Assembly (NCBI RefSeq): GCF_020536995.1
Contig: NC_068361.1
Span: 110,670,551-110,734,550, forward strand
Reading direction: 5' to 3'
DNA length: 64,000 bases
Origin: Dreissena polymorpha
Taxonomy: Eukaryota > Mollusca > Bivalvia > Myida > Dreissenidae
Under the pieces are notes generated by a model, which was given only the letters and a program-made list of their open reading frames with translations, made no database searches and was not told the DNA's origin. A program made the position numbers and the translations under genes. Of the stretch, positions 43,556-55,198 are shown in pieces; positions within the stretch are counted from its first letter, which is position 1; each line of letters starts with the position of its first letter.

Positions 43556-45654
43556 GTAAGCTGCTGCCTTAATGAACTGACAACAGCTTTGATCCTAATG
43601 GTTATTGTTTTATTGTAAATCTAAAAGGGACTTTTTCACAGATTTTCGTAATTAAAACAATGCCATTAAAATAATGGAGAGTACGTCGTTTCCCTTTTCC
43701 TAGTTCATGATTCCTTATTTAAGCGTTACATATTTGATATAGGTTTTTTTTACAGAAAAACATTGCAAATATTTATCAAGTAAATCAAAACAAAATAACT
43801 CTAATACATTTACTATATATACCGGTAGTACGTTACATGTTCAGGTTTTTCTTCGCGCTTGCATATGAATTTTTATTTAAACCGGACCGGCATGTTCTAC
43901 TTCGAATACTAGCTTCACATAAACAAAACCTGAAGCATATAAAAATATGTTACATTTATATGATGTAAAAGAGTAATCTAGTACATTGAAATATGTTTGT
44001 TTTTATTTAGAGTCCAGTTCCTTTTTTCGCGGCTGAATGAGGAAAACAGAACCAGTTCCTTATTCCTTATTAAGGCCGAATAAGGAACGGGCATTTCCTT
44101 ATTAAAATATCAATGGAATTGATTCAAAGTTAGCCAAATATAAATGAACATATTATATATAAAGGTTGTATATTTAAAATACTAATTGCAATATATTTCT
44201 ATTAGTTTTATGTAATGATACTCCAGTTCCTTATTCAGTTTGACTAAGGAATATGGAACTGGTGCACTGTTTCTGCTTAAATACATATATTTGCATTGCT
44301 TTTTATTTAAATATAATTACTAACTTACGTAATTGATTGTTGTTTTGTGTATTTTCAAGTGTTTTTTACACGTTTTGATGAAAATGCACAAGAAGACATA
44401 TACAATGTATTAAGTGCATTAAATGCGTATTTAATACGCGTTAAATACAGTACTTAGACCAATTGGTTTAATGTCCATTTAATGCGCATTAGATACACTT
44501 TTGTGAGAGGAGCTTATATTGCAATCTTTTAGTAATATGTGCATCACTATTCATGTTCTATTGTATGTATTTTATAACATATATACATGCAATTCTTCAA
44601 CTTGTGTAAGTTTTTTTCTCAAATAATTTCATCTTTCAAAAGTATTGTAGACGATTACAAATAATACGAATAAGACATTTAAATCAATGGTTAACCTATT
44701 ATTTCATCACAAATAAGTTTTTTTAACTCACAATATCTTGACAATAACCATTATTAGATCGAATAGATCTCGCGTTCAAAACTGAGTTGCCAGGTCAAAT
44801 CTTACAAAAGTGTTGTTACCACTTTTAAATCCACATCTACAACTAAATCATGATGAAACATGGTCAGAATATCTATCTTGAATGGTTATGTTTGTAACGG
44901 TGTCACATGCGTCCATGTTTTCTTTTCTTCAAAATTTCAAATCATAGAATGCATTACTCCTCGAAGACGCTTGATTGGAATGCGTGTTATGACAATATAA
45001 GGTAAATTTAGGCAACACGACCGTTTAATGAGCATGCGAAAACTAGGTCACTAGGTCAACCATTAGAAAAACATCGTTACCACTCAAGATGTCAATGTAT
45101 GATTGAATCTCCATGAAACTTAGCTATAATGATTATCTTCAAAATATGTTGGCCAAATTTAAATCTTTAAAACGTATAAAAAAACAAGACCACCCAGCCA
45201 TATAAAAAAGCTCACTAAAGAAGCCACACCTAATCTTGCTAGAACATATATATCGATGCCATGCTTGAGATTAGATCAATCACGGTCAACAACTAGGTCA
45301 TCGGGTCAAGTCTCTGACAACTGGTGTACCTTGAACTCAGGTGAGCGTTTAGGGTCATCATGAACTTCTTTTTTCTTTTAAGGGGGGCCCATTTGTACCG
45401 TCTCTTGTATCGCGGCCGTCGGTGTTGGTGGTCTACTCCTCGGTACAGCTATACTGCCTTTGCTGGGGTTCACTTCAACAGGCATCGCAGCCGGATCTTG
45501 GGCCGCCGGCTGGATGGCTTCCTTTGGAGGCGCGGTGCCAGCCGGAAGTCTCTTTGCTGCACTCCAATCAGCCGGCGCTACCGCGTCGTTCTCCCTCAGC
45601 ACTTACGGTGGCCTGATGGGCTTTTGTACTGCTCTGTGTTTACCTTTACCATAG
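43465..45654 (+). CDS. IFI6/IFI27 (ISG12) family protein, two exons, complete
   Basis: Exons 43465-43555 and 45383-45654 join in phase 1 into a 120-residue protein. Exon 1 gives MFVSVYSRMTFSKKLIGVCL and LLCVFPKGAGG, a signal peptide; a second ATG at residue 9 (MTFSKKL) could equally start it. Exon 2 gives the glycine- and alanine-rich hydrophobic domain: VGVGGLLLGTAILPLLGFTS, TGIAAGSWAAGWMASFGGAV, PAGSLFAALQSAGATASF. ILPLLGFTSTGIAAGS and AGSLFAALQSAGA are the family's signature (Pfam IFI6/IFI27-like). Vertebrate members are interferon-induced small membrane proteins linked to mitochondria, apoptosis and antiviral response; in bivalves such genes are common but their role is less clear. Length is typical. 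A polyadenylation signal AATAAA lies at 45849. The intron holds old repeats, and a dispersed repeat ends right at the exon 2 acceptor. Confidence 0.9.
44010..44265. repeat. Small foldback repeat with AGTTCCTTATTC motifs
   Basis: GTCCAGTTCCTT at the left and ATATGGAACTGGTG at the right are inverted, with further internal pairs such as TTCCTTATTAAGGCCGAATA. It lies in the IFI27-like intron. Confidence 0.55.
44760..45375 (+). repeat. Dispersed repeat (ACTAGGTCA... / CTCAGGTGAGCG type)
   Basis: Repeated strings CCAGGTCAAATCTTACAAAA, ACTAGGTCACTAGGTCAACC and ATGAAACATGGTCAGAATAT are followed by the end GAACTCAGGTGAGCGTTTAG. I recall this style of dispersed repeat from bivalve genomes. It ends at, and seems to supply, the pyrimidine tract before IFI27-like exon 2. 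Confidence 0.6.
45383..45654 (+). CDS. IFI27-like exon 2: glycine-rich membrane domain and stop
   Basis: After CTTTTAAG the frame reads GGPICTVSCIAAVGVGGLLL and ends CTALCLPLP with TAG. The exon is clearly richer in G+C than its surroundings. Confidence 0.92.
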
Positions 45655-45848
45655 TAACATTTATATTGTAGTGTATATTCGATAATTCTCATTAAGTGAA
45701 TAAGAGATTTGTATGGCATATTTATATGCTTAAAATACAGCGGCTATCGCTTTTAAACTAAATCACTGTTCTCTGCTTAAAAGAAAAAAATACGATTACT
45801 ATTAATTGCTTTTGTTAAATTATGTTGGGTTGTTAATGTGTTTCTCCA

Positions 45849-45854
45849 AATAAA
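45849..45854 (+). promoter_or_regulatory. Polyadenylation signal AATAAA of the IFI27-like gene
   Basis: A canonical AATAAA lies 195 bases past the stop codon, followed within 30 bases by a TG-rich stretch (GTGTGTGGGTGTTTTATTTC). That layout fits a cleavage site. Confidence 0.6.
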
Positions 45855-46041
45855 ATAAGGCTCGTGTGTGGGTGTTTTATTTCTACTTGTTTATATTAGT
45901 AAAAATGATACATGTAGTTGTAATTAAATTCCACACCTGCAATCCGCTCACATCGATCGAATACTTTATTCTCAATATAGTCTAGTCATTAAGCGCCACA
46001 CATAGACTGTTAATCTTGACACTTACTTTGAACCACGATTG

Positions 46042-46044
46042 CAT

Positions 46045-46117
<73 letters not shown>

Positions 46118-47165
46118 ATAGTTTATTTACGTCTCACTTTTGTACATAAAACACAATAAAACAGTTCAAAATCATTATATATATATGTGTACAAAACCAC
46201 TCTAAAAGAGTAACGAGAGACGGTAGTTCTAAAAATTCTAAAAATGTTCAACGATTATATACAACATAGAATCTTTCATATCTGTTAGAAATATAAAGAA
46301 AGTTTCTTAAGGAAATTCGATTTAAAATGATTAGTGTTTTTAAAATAAATAAAAAAATACAACTGTTAGAAATATAAAAAAGATCCTGATGAAATTCGGT
46401 TTAAAATTATTAGTTTTCTTAAAATAAATAAAAATATATATCATCAAACAATACAGTAAGAGAAAATTATGTAGTACAATTTATATTATTATTTGATACG
46501 AAATTGACTATGCGCACACATTAAGTGGATTATATATACATGTGGTTGCGTCGCTTCATTAAAATGTCATGACAGGCTCTGGCACTGGGTTTAATGATGC
46601 GGTCATCTGACAGCAAGAAGTTCATTTTCTCTCTTGGGTTTAATGTGTTGAAATGTTGGTTTACCAGAAGAGCACTTTCTGTTAAATTGGATCTTATATT
46701 TTCATATAGCGGACATATCATTAGGGCATGTTCTTCACTTTCGACATACGTCTTACAGGTAAAACAATATCGTTCATTTTCTGGTACACCTTCATACCGT
46801 CCTGTTTCTATACGAAGAGGTGCAACGCCACAGCGGAATTTTGCCAATGCACTACGTTGTGCTCGACTTATCGTTGAACACTTGACGTATGGCTCTACAG
46901 TGAATTCTGTTTAAAACTGCCTATAGTTCCGAAGTTTATTAACCCCATTTGCGCGTATTTGACCATGTTCTCCATTAACAGTGACTTCCCATTTAAGCTT
47001 AAATTCGTTCAACATGGCTTGTTGATAGCTATTAATTATCGACGTTTGTTGAGCTTTGCTGTATGTGTGTCCATGGCTGAGAGCGGCATTTTGGAGTTTG
47101 GTATTGACTGATAAGATTATCGTTTTGCTCCAGTTTTTTCGTCGTGCGCCCTGTCAAGTTAAGTA
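46042..47165 (-). mobile_element. 5'-truncated LINE: ORF2 C-terminus and TCTG-repeat tail
   Basis: The minus-strand frame reads RAQRSALAKFRCGVAPLRIE, TGRYEGVPENERYCFTCKTY and SEEHALMICPLYENIR, with ...CHDILMKRRNHMYI at the stop (46530). C-x2-C-x9-H-x4-C in CFTCKTYVESEEHALMIC is the C-terminal zinc knuckle of mollusc LINE ORF2 proteins. Upstream coding (NGVNKLRNYRQF, EPYVKC) is broken by a stop. The 3' end runs through AATAAA into a clean TCTG microsatellite of about 18 units (46045-46117), a usual tail type for some LINEs. RT proper is absent. Confidence 0.85.
46045..46117. repeat. CAGA tetranucleotide microsatellite
   Basis: About 18 perfect CAGA units on the plus strand, read as TCTG on the strand of the adjoining LINE, of which it seems to be the 3' tail. 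Confidence 0.97.
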
Positions 47166-47432
47166 GTAAAAACACTGTTTATTAAGTATGTTACATGTGT
47201 TGCTGTTGTCGGTCTTTATTGCCAAGCGACGTTGTACCGTAATAACACATACATAAATCAACTCAATGATAAGTTCTTTGCTCTTTATTTAGCTGTTAAC
47301 ATGATGTTTCCAGGTACATATACTTCTTTAAATTAGTTGTTTATGCAATATTTCCAAGTCCATGTAATTCTTCAAGTACCTAATAACGTTACCAAGACAT
47401 GGCAAAATCCGCCCAAATCCATCCGGATAGGA

Positions 47433-47434
<2 letters not shown>

Positions 47435-47461
<27 letters not shown>
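47435..47461. repeat. C homopolymer (27 bases)
   Basis: A run of C with no known function. Its length is doubtful in any assembly. Confidence 0.95.
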
Positions 47462-47464
<3 letters not shown>

Positions 47465-47764
47465 GATAACCTGAAGATAATCTTCAAGCGTCTCTCATAT
47501 GGATTAAATTCAATCAATTAATAATCAATAAATCAATTAACAATCTTGTCATGATCTATAATTAAAACGGACTGAGCCCATATGCAAGCGCGCATCTACT
47601 GTCAACAAAGTGATAAGTCTCCGGCCACACTGACGGAAATATAGGGCATGCATTATTATGATACCATATGTATACATGGGTTATGTGACAATGTGTAGGA
47701 AATCAACGACTAATAAACCAGAGCCTGGGTAGCCCCTACGCTATTTGTTTATATCAATTATATC

Positions 47765-48007
47765 TATGGGCCGTGCTCTGTGAAAAAGGGGTTTAATGCT
47801 TGTGCGTACGTGTCGTCCCAGATTAGCCTGTGCAGCCCACACTTTCAGCTTTTATGATATTTTTCGATTAAAGATAGTCTCTTCTTAGCAAAAATGCAGT
47901 TTAGGCGGAAAGTGTCGTCCCTAATTAGCCTGTGCGGACTGCAATCTAATCTGGGACGACGCGTACGCACACGCATTAAATCCCCTTTTCACAGAGCACG
48001 GCCCATA
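47765..48007. mobile_element. GATTAGCCTGTGC TIR element, variant ends
   Basis: Termini TGGGCCGTGCTCTGTGAAAA and TTTTCACAGAGCACGGCCCA are a perfect 20-bp inverted pair. The inside matches the other copies (AGATTAGCCTGTGCAG, GGCGGAAAGTGTCGTCCC). The ends differ from the CTGAGAAAACT type, so it is a subfamily. No ORF. Confidence 0.92.
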
Positions 48008-49659
48008 TTTATTACACGATCATACATGTCATATATCAACGCAGTGCAATTTAATTATGTTTACTGTTTTTAAATCAAGCTTTAATTTTTCTGTCAAATG
48101 AAAGATATTACTCGGTTAGGTAAAGGGTAGACATGAAATTAAAAGTCAAGATGTACATATGTGCTGAAAAAGTTAGTCATATCAAGTAATTAAAAAAATG
48201 CGTCATACTTATCTTTTTTGTTTTATTTCATTTTATTATGCAATTACAAGGTAAAAACATGAACATGTAATTACAATATCTCTTATTCATGTTTTACATA
48301 CACCGATGGTACTATATTTAATAAACAAAAACGACTATGAAAGCTAAGTTTTTTTTATTTTTGGCTACAATGTCTTGAATTTGGCTCCAACTTTTTTCAA
48401 TTTGGCACAAGTGTTGGCGCAAACAAATTTTGATCCAGAGAGAACCCTGAATGAGGATATGGTTTAATTAAGTGTATATGTGCGCATGCGATAATTAAAC
48501 GGTGCGCGCATGATGGCTATGACGTGTTAAGACACATGTTCGTCAATGAAAAAATAACGCAGGTTTGGTAATAGCGCCATTTCATAGCGTTGTCTCATAC
48601 GAAAACGACATGAAAAAAAATCTTCACAATGGCAACCTATGTAAAAGACCGAGCCAGTCCAATTGAGATTTTTCTAATCGGCATACCTCGCTGATTATCA
48701 TCGATACAGGCATAGGAAGCTCAGCTATAAATAGGATAGCATATTCTGGGGAAAAGATTTAATAATAGTTTGAAAACGTTATTTTAAATCAGTTATATTC
48801 AATCCATTATATGTTTATAGATCAATGAAACAAATGCATTTTTTTTTTATTGTATTTTACATTGGTCGTGATTCAGTAAATAAATTGGAAATTAAAACGT
48901 GTATAATTAACTTTCATCGCGATCATGAGTGTAAAGAAAACGAATTATTTCGAAAAACCTGCCATTTGTAAACGTTGTAGGGACTATGGTATATAAACAG
49001 CATAATAGCCGTATGACATCTGTGAAACTCGTTTTTCTGCGTGCTTTCTCATTTTGCATATTTAATAAACTTTTCAAACAGAAATAACAGAGTCACATCA
49101 GTGCACATACTATGTTTGATAATTCATTCGTTTGTTGGATATTGTTTGCTGTTTTAAACACATATTAGGTCTTATCGCGGAGATTTAGTTAACCTTACCA
49201 TGCGTTCATGGGCGAACTCACGTATTCAAGTGCTATTACGACTATGTGCTCATACCTACTTTCGGGAATCATCAAGAAATTATTGCCGTACTTAACGAAC
49301 AAACATGCCTAAGCTTATTGAATTAGAGAAAAAACAATAATCAAAAGAGGAAATTTACATGTTCATGCACACGGGTATGCGAAATCACGTCCGTACACAT
49401 ATCATTATTAATTCATGAAAGGAAACAATGAAATATAAAGTTTGGTATGATATACATGTGAAATTAAACAGCATGGTGTAATTAAAGAGCATGTCAAGTT
49501 TTGATTTTATATGCTGAAACGCAATGTTATAATCCATAATCGTTTTACTGTAGCAGAACGTTTGATTTAAGATAAGTGGTACAGAAAATACACGTCGAGT
49601 ATCTTTTTAAAGATATGTCTTGTTATATTTGATCGAGAATGTAATCCGCCTCCCAGTTT
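48008..49659. other. No supported gene
   Basis: AT-rich non-coding sequence; nothing recognisable on either strand. Confidence 0.55.
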
Positions 49660-50030
49660 CGCTGAATGGATCAAGTTCCCCACGGGTACTTCTTCCCAGT
49701 ATCCCCAATTTTTTTTTCGTACCCTACATTTTTCGTTCCAATTTTTTTCGTACCCATTTTTTTCGTTCCCAAATGTTTGCTGGTACCCAAAAAAAATTTC
49801 GTACCCATTTTTTTTTGCCTACCCAAATTCTGTTTCGTAACCAAATCTTTTTTCGTACCCATTTTTTTTGCATAATATTTTTACCCAAAATGTTCGTACT
49901 CATTTTTTCCTACCCAAAATTTTCGTACCCACATACACAATTGTGGTGATGTAGATAAACTTAAATATATGCTTTTTTATATCAATCCTCTTCAAAAGCA
50001 TCGTCACACCAGTACTGTCAGTACTTTGAT
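49660..50030 (-). repeat. Dispersed repeat with TTTTCGTACCC run, copy 2
   Basis: A degenerate array of TTTTTTCGTACCC units (49700-49930) is followed by AATTGTGGTGATGTAGATAA and TATATCAATCCTCTTCAAAA. It is the reverse complement of the repeat at 8541-8790. Open frames rich in PIFF and FVP on the plus strand are repeat products. Confidence 0.8.
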
Positions 50031-50835
50031 TATTTACTGTGTTATTCTTTCTTACGCTCTATTAACCATATTAGAACACTGTCGCAATGTTGCCGATTAA
50101 AATTTCGCTATCGGTTAAATTGCAGTACACCAATCTTTTGCACATTGTAATTAGTGACGTAGCCTAAGTCGATAATATTTCGAATATTTACACTGTTCCA
50201 AATTTCAATATGAAAATGTCAGCAAGAATAGTGTATTGAAACATTGTCGTGTTTTTAAGGGTGCATGCAAAGAATAACGTCCGTAGGTTGCCATTCAGGT
50301 AAATTTAAAGTGTGTTTGAAGTTTATTCATCGCTATCCTTGATTGGTCACGAACGACGTGATGCGCACTGATAGCTGCGGAGAACTGCGTTTGTGTTTAT
50401 GAAGGAGTGCATATGGATTCACAGAGCCGTCATAGCTAAAATCATCAAAGGCTCTGGAAGTCCGTTAACATGGACTATATGATCACGATACCTCAAATGA
50501 CGCCTTGAAGTACAGAGTTATAGAAGAAAGTTAGCAAGAAATCAAGTTCTACCAAAGTAATTTAACACTACGGCTTCAAATAGGGCAAAATAAAAGATAT
50601 AAACAGAGAGTGGTTCCATAGAGTTTAGTAAGTCATATTCAAAAGCAGATGATGGTATGTATAGTCTTGCACGCTGAATATTGACAGACATTTCAAACAC
50701 GTGATCTAAGAAATTGATGAGCGAAGCCTTCTCTAACTCGAATAGTTTATTCATTTGACACGGGTTCAGGAATTTTGTTAGTAAGCGAGCCTTGTGTGTT
50801 ACAAGACGAATGACAGAAGTGTTGGTGGTATATAG

Positions 50836-50978
50836 AGAATACTAGGTTAGCGTTGAATACAGAGAAGTTTATGTTGCGAGGCTTAGAACGCCGGAAGCGC
50901 GAGCCTTGGCGAGCGCTTTCGGTGTTCGAGCCGAGCAACATAAACTTCTCTGTATTCAACGCTAATCCTAGTATTCTA
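50836..50978. repeat. Near-perfect foldback (~68-bp arms)
   Basis: AGAATACTAGGTTAGCG at the left and CGCTAATCCTAGTATTCT at the right frame two arms sharing TTGAATACAGAGAAGTTTAT and its complement. The centre near 50906 is GC-rich (GAAGCGCGAGCCTTGGCGAG). Only a few mismatches are visible. Confidence 0.93.
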
Positions 50979-50979
50979 T

Positions 50980-53795
50980 TTATCCCATTTGATTTTTTCA
51001 ACGTGACATTTAACATAAATAGATCTAATAACCTTAACAATAATTTTAATTCAGTCATAAAAGCGCTTAAAATCTAACAAATGTAACCATGCGTAGTGAT
51101 ATACATGTATTTGTTCTGGTACGCAAAATAGTCTTTAAAAAATTCACACACAAACTGTAAAACAAGTAAAAAATATCACCATATGCCTACATTCAATTTT
51201 ACGCAGTATGCGAATTTTAACACATTACGACCGCGAAAAGAAGATTTTACTTTACTATAATTCATTTTATTTTCGAAAGAAAATGATCAAATCCAATATG
51301 GCGGCGATTGCTCCTGACAAAATGCTGTCGATGTCAACATACATGTACACCATCGACGACCTAGTTCTGGCTACCATAACTTTATGTCGCTTTTTATGAT
51401 TTTTGACTGGCGCGACTTTGTACAGGTCTTTCAATACTAAATAAACTGTACGCTGAAGTTTCTTTAGCTATCGAAGACCTTGACAATTTTGACGAGTAAA
51501 CAGACAATTGCAGCGACTGACACTTTATTTGACAAAATATACAGGGCAATACGTTTTCCGACTTCGGACGAATTTAAGGACGCGCAGAACGTGTTTTTTA
51601 TAAAATGTTATGGGTATGCCGTGTGTGATCCGATGCATCAATGGCGCCCATGTTAAAATCATTTCCCCGAGAACAGGGAACGACAAAAGTACAAACAAAA
51701 ATCAAAACACGTAAGAACTAGTATCTTACCTTTAATTATCCTTTAAAATCCATCTAATAATCCATTTAACTCAATAATTGACGATTTTGCATCTAGGGTC
51801 TTTAATAATTATTTTAGCATAGTTAAATAAAGACCCTTATGCCATTCTATCACTTTATTCAAATGAGTTTATGAACGCGATAAACTTTCTTCTTCGTCAC
51901 ACGCTACGTCATGTACTCTACATTACTGCTGTTCAAATGAACCGGAGCAGTTTATCTAATAATAGCCGTTGGTAAACTCGGTTGCATTTGCAGATTTCTG
52001 CATACAAACATAATTATGTTTAAACTTGCACAATGTTTTATTTATCTATGGTAAATGCCCTTATTGTACGAGAAAATAATTTAATATATAAATACACAAA
52101 GAATGGAAAACATTCCAGTACACAATAGATAAATAAGTAGAAAATACCCGTGTACAAAATGGGACGTTCCCAATTCCAGTGTGGTGCTATTTTTACCATC
52201 TTATACTTTACACAGCTCTATGCCTAACGTGAATTAAATAAGAAAGCAAACATAGCAGATTATTCATGAACTGTGCGATATGTGTATGGCTTGTTGTACA
52301 TTCTTAATATTTAAGTTAAATGTCAAAAGTATATGCTTTGGTTATAAGCAATGCACATTACACGAAATAAGGAAAATGTGATCAATTGACAATTCAGATA
52401 TGTCGACATACAGTACATGTAGAAAAAATGTGAAATAAGTCGCGTTTATAATAAATCGTCAAAAAAATGAGGAAAATGACGCAACAAGTATGCCATTTTA
52501 TGACGCCATCAATCAGCTGATTCATTATACGGATGGCGAAAAATTATGTCATATGACTAGTTTTAAAGGTTGAAGGTCGTATAATTTTGAAGCTTAAGTT
52601 TTGTCGACTTTGTTATAAATAAAAAAATAACAAAACAAAAATCGTGTAATTTCATATTTTATTTCAACATTTCTTTTGGTGAATATGTCAGATATATGTT
52701 TTTCTGCAAAATGTGCACATTTTCTTCTAATGGGTGACCTTAAAATTCGATCAATGAACCAAACAATATCGACCTAATTTTAGCGCATATCGCATGACGT
52801 CATTTAAAAAGTAGTCCGTGCACGCGACAGGTATATTCCACAGTGTTGAATACAAGCAAGTATATCCCACAACGTGTTATACCGTCAATGTCGCTGTGAA
52901 AATGGGATAAATTAGTATTCTAGCCTTTGCTGTGATTTTAAACTGAACAGAAAGATACCATTATTTTGCTCTGATAAGTAGGCATAATATTTTATAATAA
53001 TGTTTTATCTTAATTGTGATGCATTTCGGTTTATTTCAATAAACGCTTATATGTTTTCTGAAAGAATCTTAAACAAGTGCCATGCCTTGGCGCGCAATTA
53101 CTAGTTTAAACCCCAATGCTATGCTCTTCATTGCCTGTCCAAGGGACTGCAGTTCTATTTTTTTGTGTTTGCCTGTGTCGTGCGATTTTTGCCCGTTTTT
53201 ATGTTGGACGATTAGTTGATTTCCATAAATAAAGGACCTCGTAGTGATAATAAGATTGAACCCTGCTGATGAAACTAGAATAACTCTTTGTTTATAATTT
53301 AATTGTGTGATTTATACATAGTCATCAATAATATATGCATTTATACAACAACAGCACTATGGCTAATCTTCCAGTTGATTTCGCTACTGAAAAGTTTGTC
53401 GCCTGTTGTCATACTTTGGCGTTTCTATGGTGTAGAGTTTTAGTGCATGTTTAAAGTTTTCACGTAAATCTAAATTTTTGATAAGGGTCTGTCGCCCAAC
53501 ACGTCCCGTACAATGGTACATTTATATCATTTAATTACTGTCTAAAGAAATGTATTCGACACGTTGGAACGAGTGCTTCTCGTTGTCTAAGAAAGGTTTA
53601 CGTATTTCATGTCCCAGACTAGCTATATTAGACACATGCTGCTTTATCAGTAGCACATCTTCCTGTATACAAGCTGATTCAATTATAGTAAACGTACACG
53701 TTATAACAAAACACTACAAGAAACATTACATTTCTTTAAATGATTTATTGTTATAAATGGATGTTCTCCCTTTCACAGATTCTGTGCACTGACAG
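50980..53795. other. No supported gene
   Basis: AT-rich sequence. Near 52842-52925 strings such as AGTGTTGAATACAAGCAAGT and GGGATAAATTAGTATTCTAG faintly echo the foldback at 50836, so a related, older element may be present. No exon seen. Confidence 0.5.
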
Positions 53796-54530
53796 AGTGT
53801 CTGTTTGAACTTACTAGTATTGACCTTCAGATCGATGTGTGATTGTCAATCGATTGGTAATGACCGGGTGTCTGTTTGAACTTACTAATATTGACTTTCA
53901 GATTGATGTGCGATTGCAAATCGTTTGGTAATGACAGGGTTCTGTTTGAACTTGCTACTCTTGACTTTCAGATCGTTTGGTAATGACAGGGTTCTGTTTG
54001 AACTTGCTACTCTTGACTTTCAGATCGTTTGGTAATGACAGGGTTCTGTTTGAACTTGCTACTCTTGACTTTCAGATCGTTTGGTAATGACAGGGTTCTG
54101 TTTGAACTTGCTACTCTTGACTTTCAGATCGTTTGGTAATGACAGGGTTCTGTTTGAACTTGCTACTCTTGACTTTCAGATCGTTTGGTAATGACAGGGT
54201 TCTTTTTGAACTTGCTACTCTTGACTTTCAGATCGTTTGGTAATGACAGGGTTCTGTTTGAACTTGCTACTCTTGACTTTCAGATTGATGTGTGATTGTC
54301 AATCGATTGGTAATGACAGGGTTCTGTTTGAACTTGCTACTCTTGACTTTCAGATCGTTTGGTAATGACAGGGTGTCTGTTTGAACTTGCTACTCTTGAC
54401 TTTCAGATCGTTTGGTAATGACAGGGTTCTGTTTGAACTTGCTACTCTTGACTTTCAGATCGTTTGGTAATGACAGGGTTCTGTTTGAACTTGCTACTCT
54501 TGACTTTCAGATCGATGTGTGATTGTCAAT
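53796..54530. repeat. Minisatellite, 52-bp unit with longer ~71-bp variants
   Basis: About 13 units read TCTGTTTGAACTTGCTACTC, TTGACTTTCAGATCGTTTGG, TAATGACAGGGT. Flanking and some inner units carry an extra block of about 19 bp (GATGTGTGATTGTCAATC) after TTTCAGAT. The array lies 600 bp upstream of the lectin gene's first exon. Confidence 0.97.
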
Positions 54531-55155
54531 CGATTGTTTGATAGACAGATCTGATTTTAAAGGCTAAATGGAAAAACTAAATACTTTTTATTCATCCTGA
54601 GTACTGAACCTTTATTTAGGTTTTACTTAAAACATAAAAGAAGAGATGAACGAATACATTTTGCCAATGTATAGTAGGCAATATTAATTTTTAATGAATT
54701 AAAGCTTTGAATCCAATATTATATGTAATCCTTTATATTTTAGAAATTGTCTTTACTTTAAGTATTCCATTCTGGTATAGACCTAATAGCTTACCTGTGG
54801 TTTGGCAATTGTAGGTTAACTACCATTTAGTGTATACAAAAACGTCAAATGATTTTGCTAACAGATGAAAAGAACACTGCATTAACGAAATTGATCAGGT
54901 CAAGTCCCTTTGCTAAATAATTCAAACAACAAACAAGGTTAGCTGTAGCCACTGGACATTTGTGTTCCGTTTGTTTGACCATGTTATTATTGAGTTTGAA
55001 TCAATGACCGGGTAATTTTATAATAATTAGGCATATTCATTTTTTGCAACACACTTTTTAATCTCAAACTGAAAAAGAAAAAACCACCAATAAAATACGT
55101 GCACGTTGTGTTTGCGGATATTTTAGAAAATACATTTAAACTTAAAGATTTCTCG

Positions 55156-55198
55156 ATGAAGGAATTGATATTATCCTTTCTTGTTTCTACGAAAATAG
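55156..55198 (+). CDS. Lectin exon 1: signal peptide (tentative)
   Basis: MKELILSFLVSTKI plus one base, followed by donor GTACGG. It fits the phase needed by the acceptor at 55819-55820. Alternative: translation could start at ATG 55778 (MHIRSLSAFIACVPVLGG), which is in frame with exon 2 without splicing and is also signal-like. Confidence 0.55.

Noticed and set aside
45378-45602. Proline- and alanine-rich minus-strand frame
   Set aside because: Shadow of the GC-rich IFI27-like exon 2.
49620-49949. 109-codon frame rich in FFVP and PIFF
   Set aside because: It is a translation of TTTTTTCGTACCC units of a dispersed repeat.
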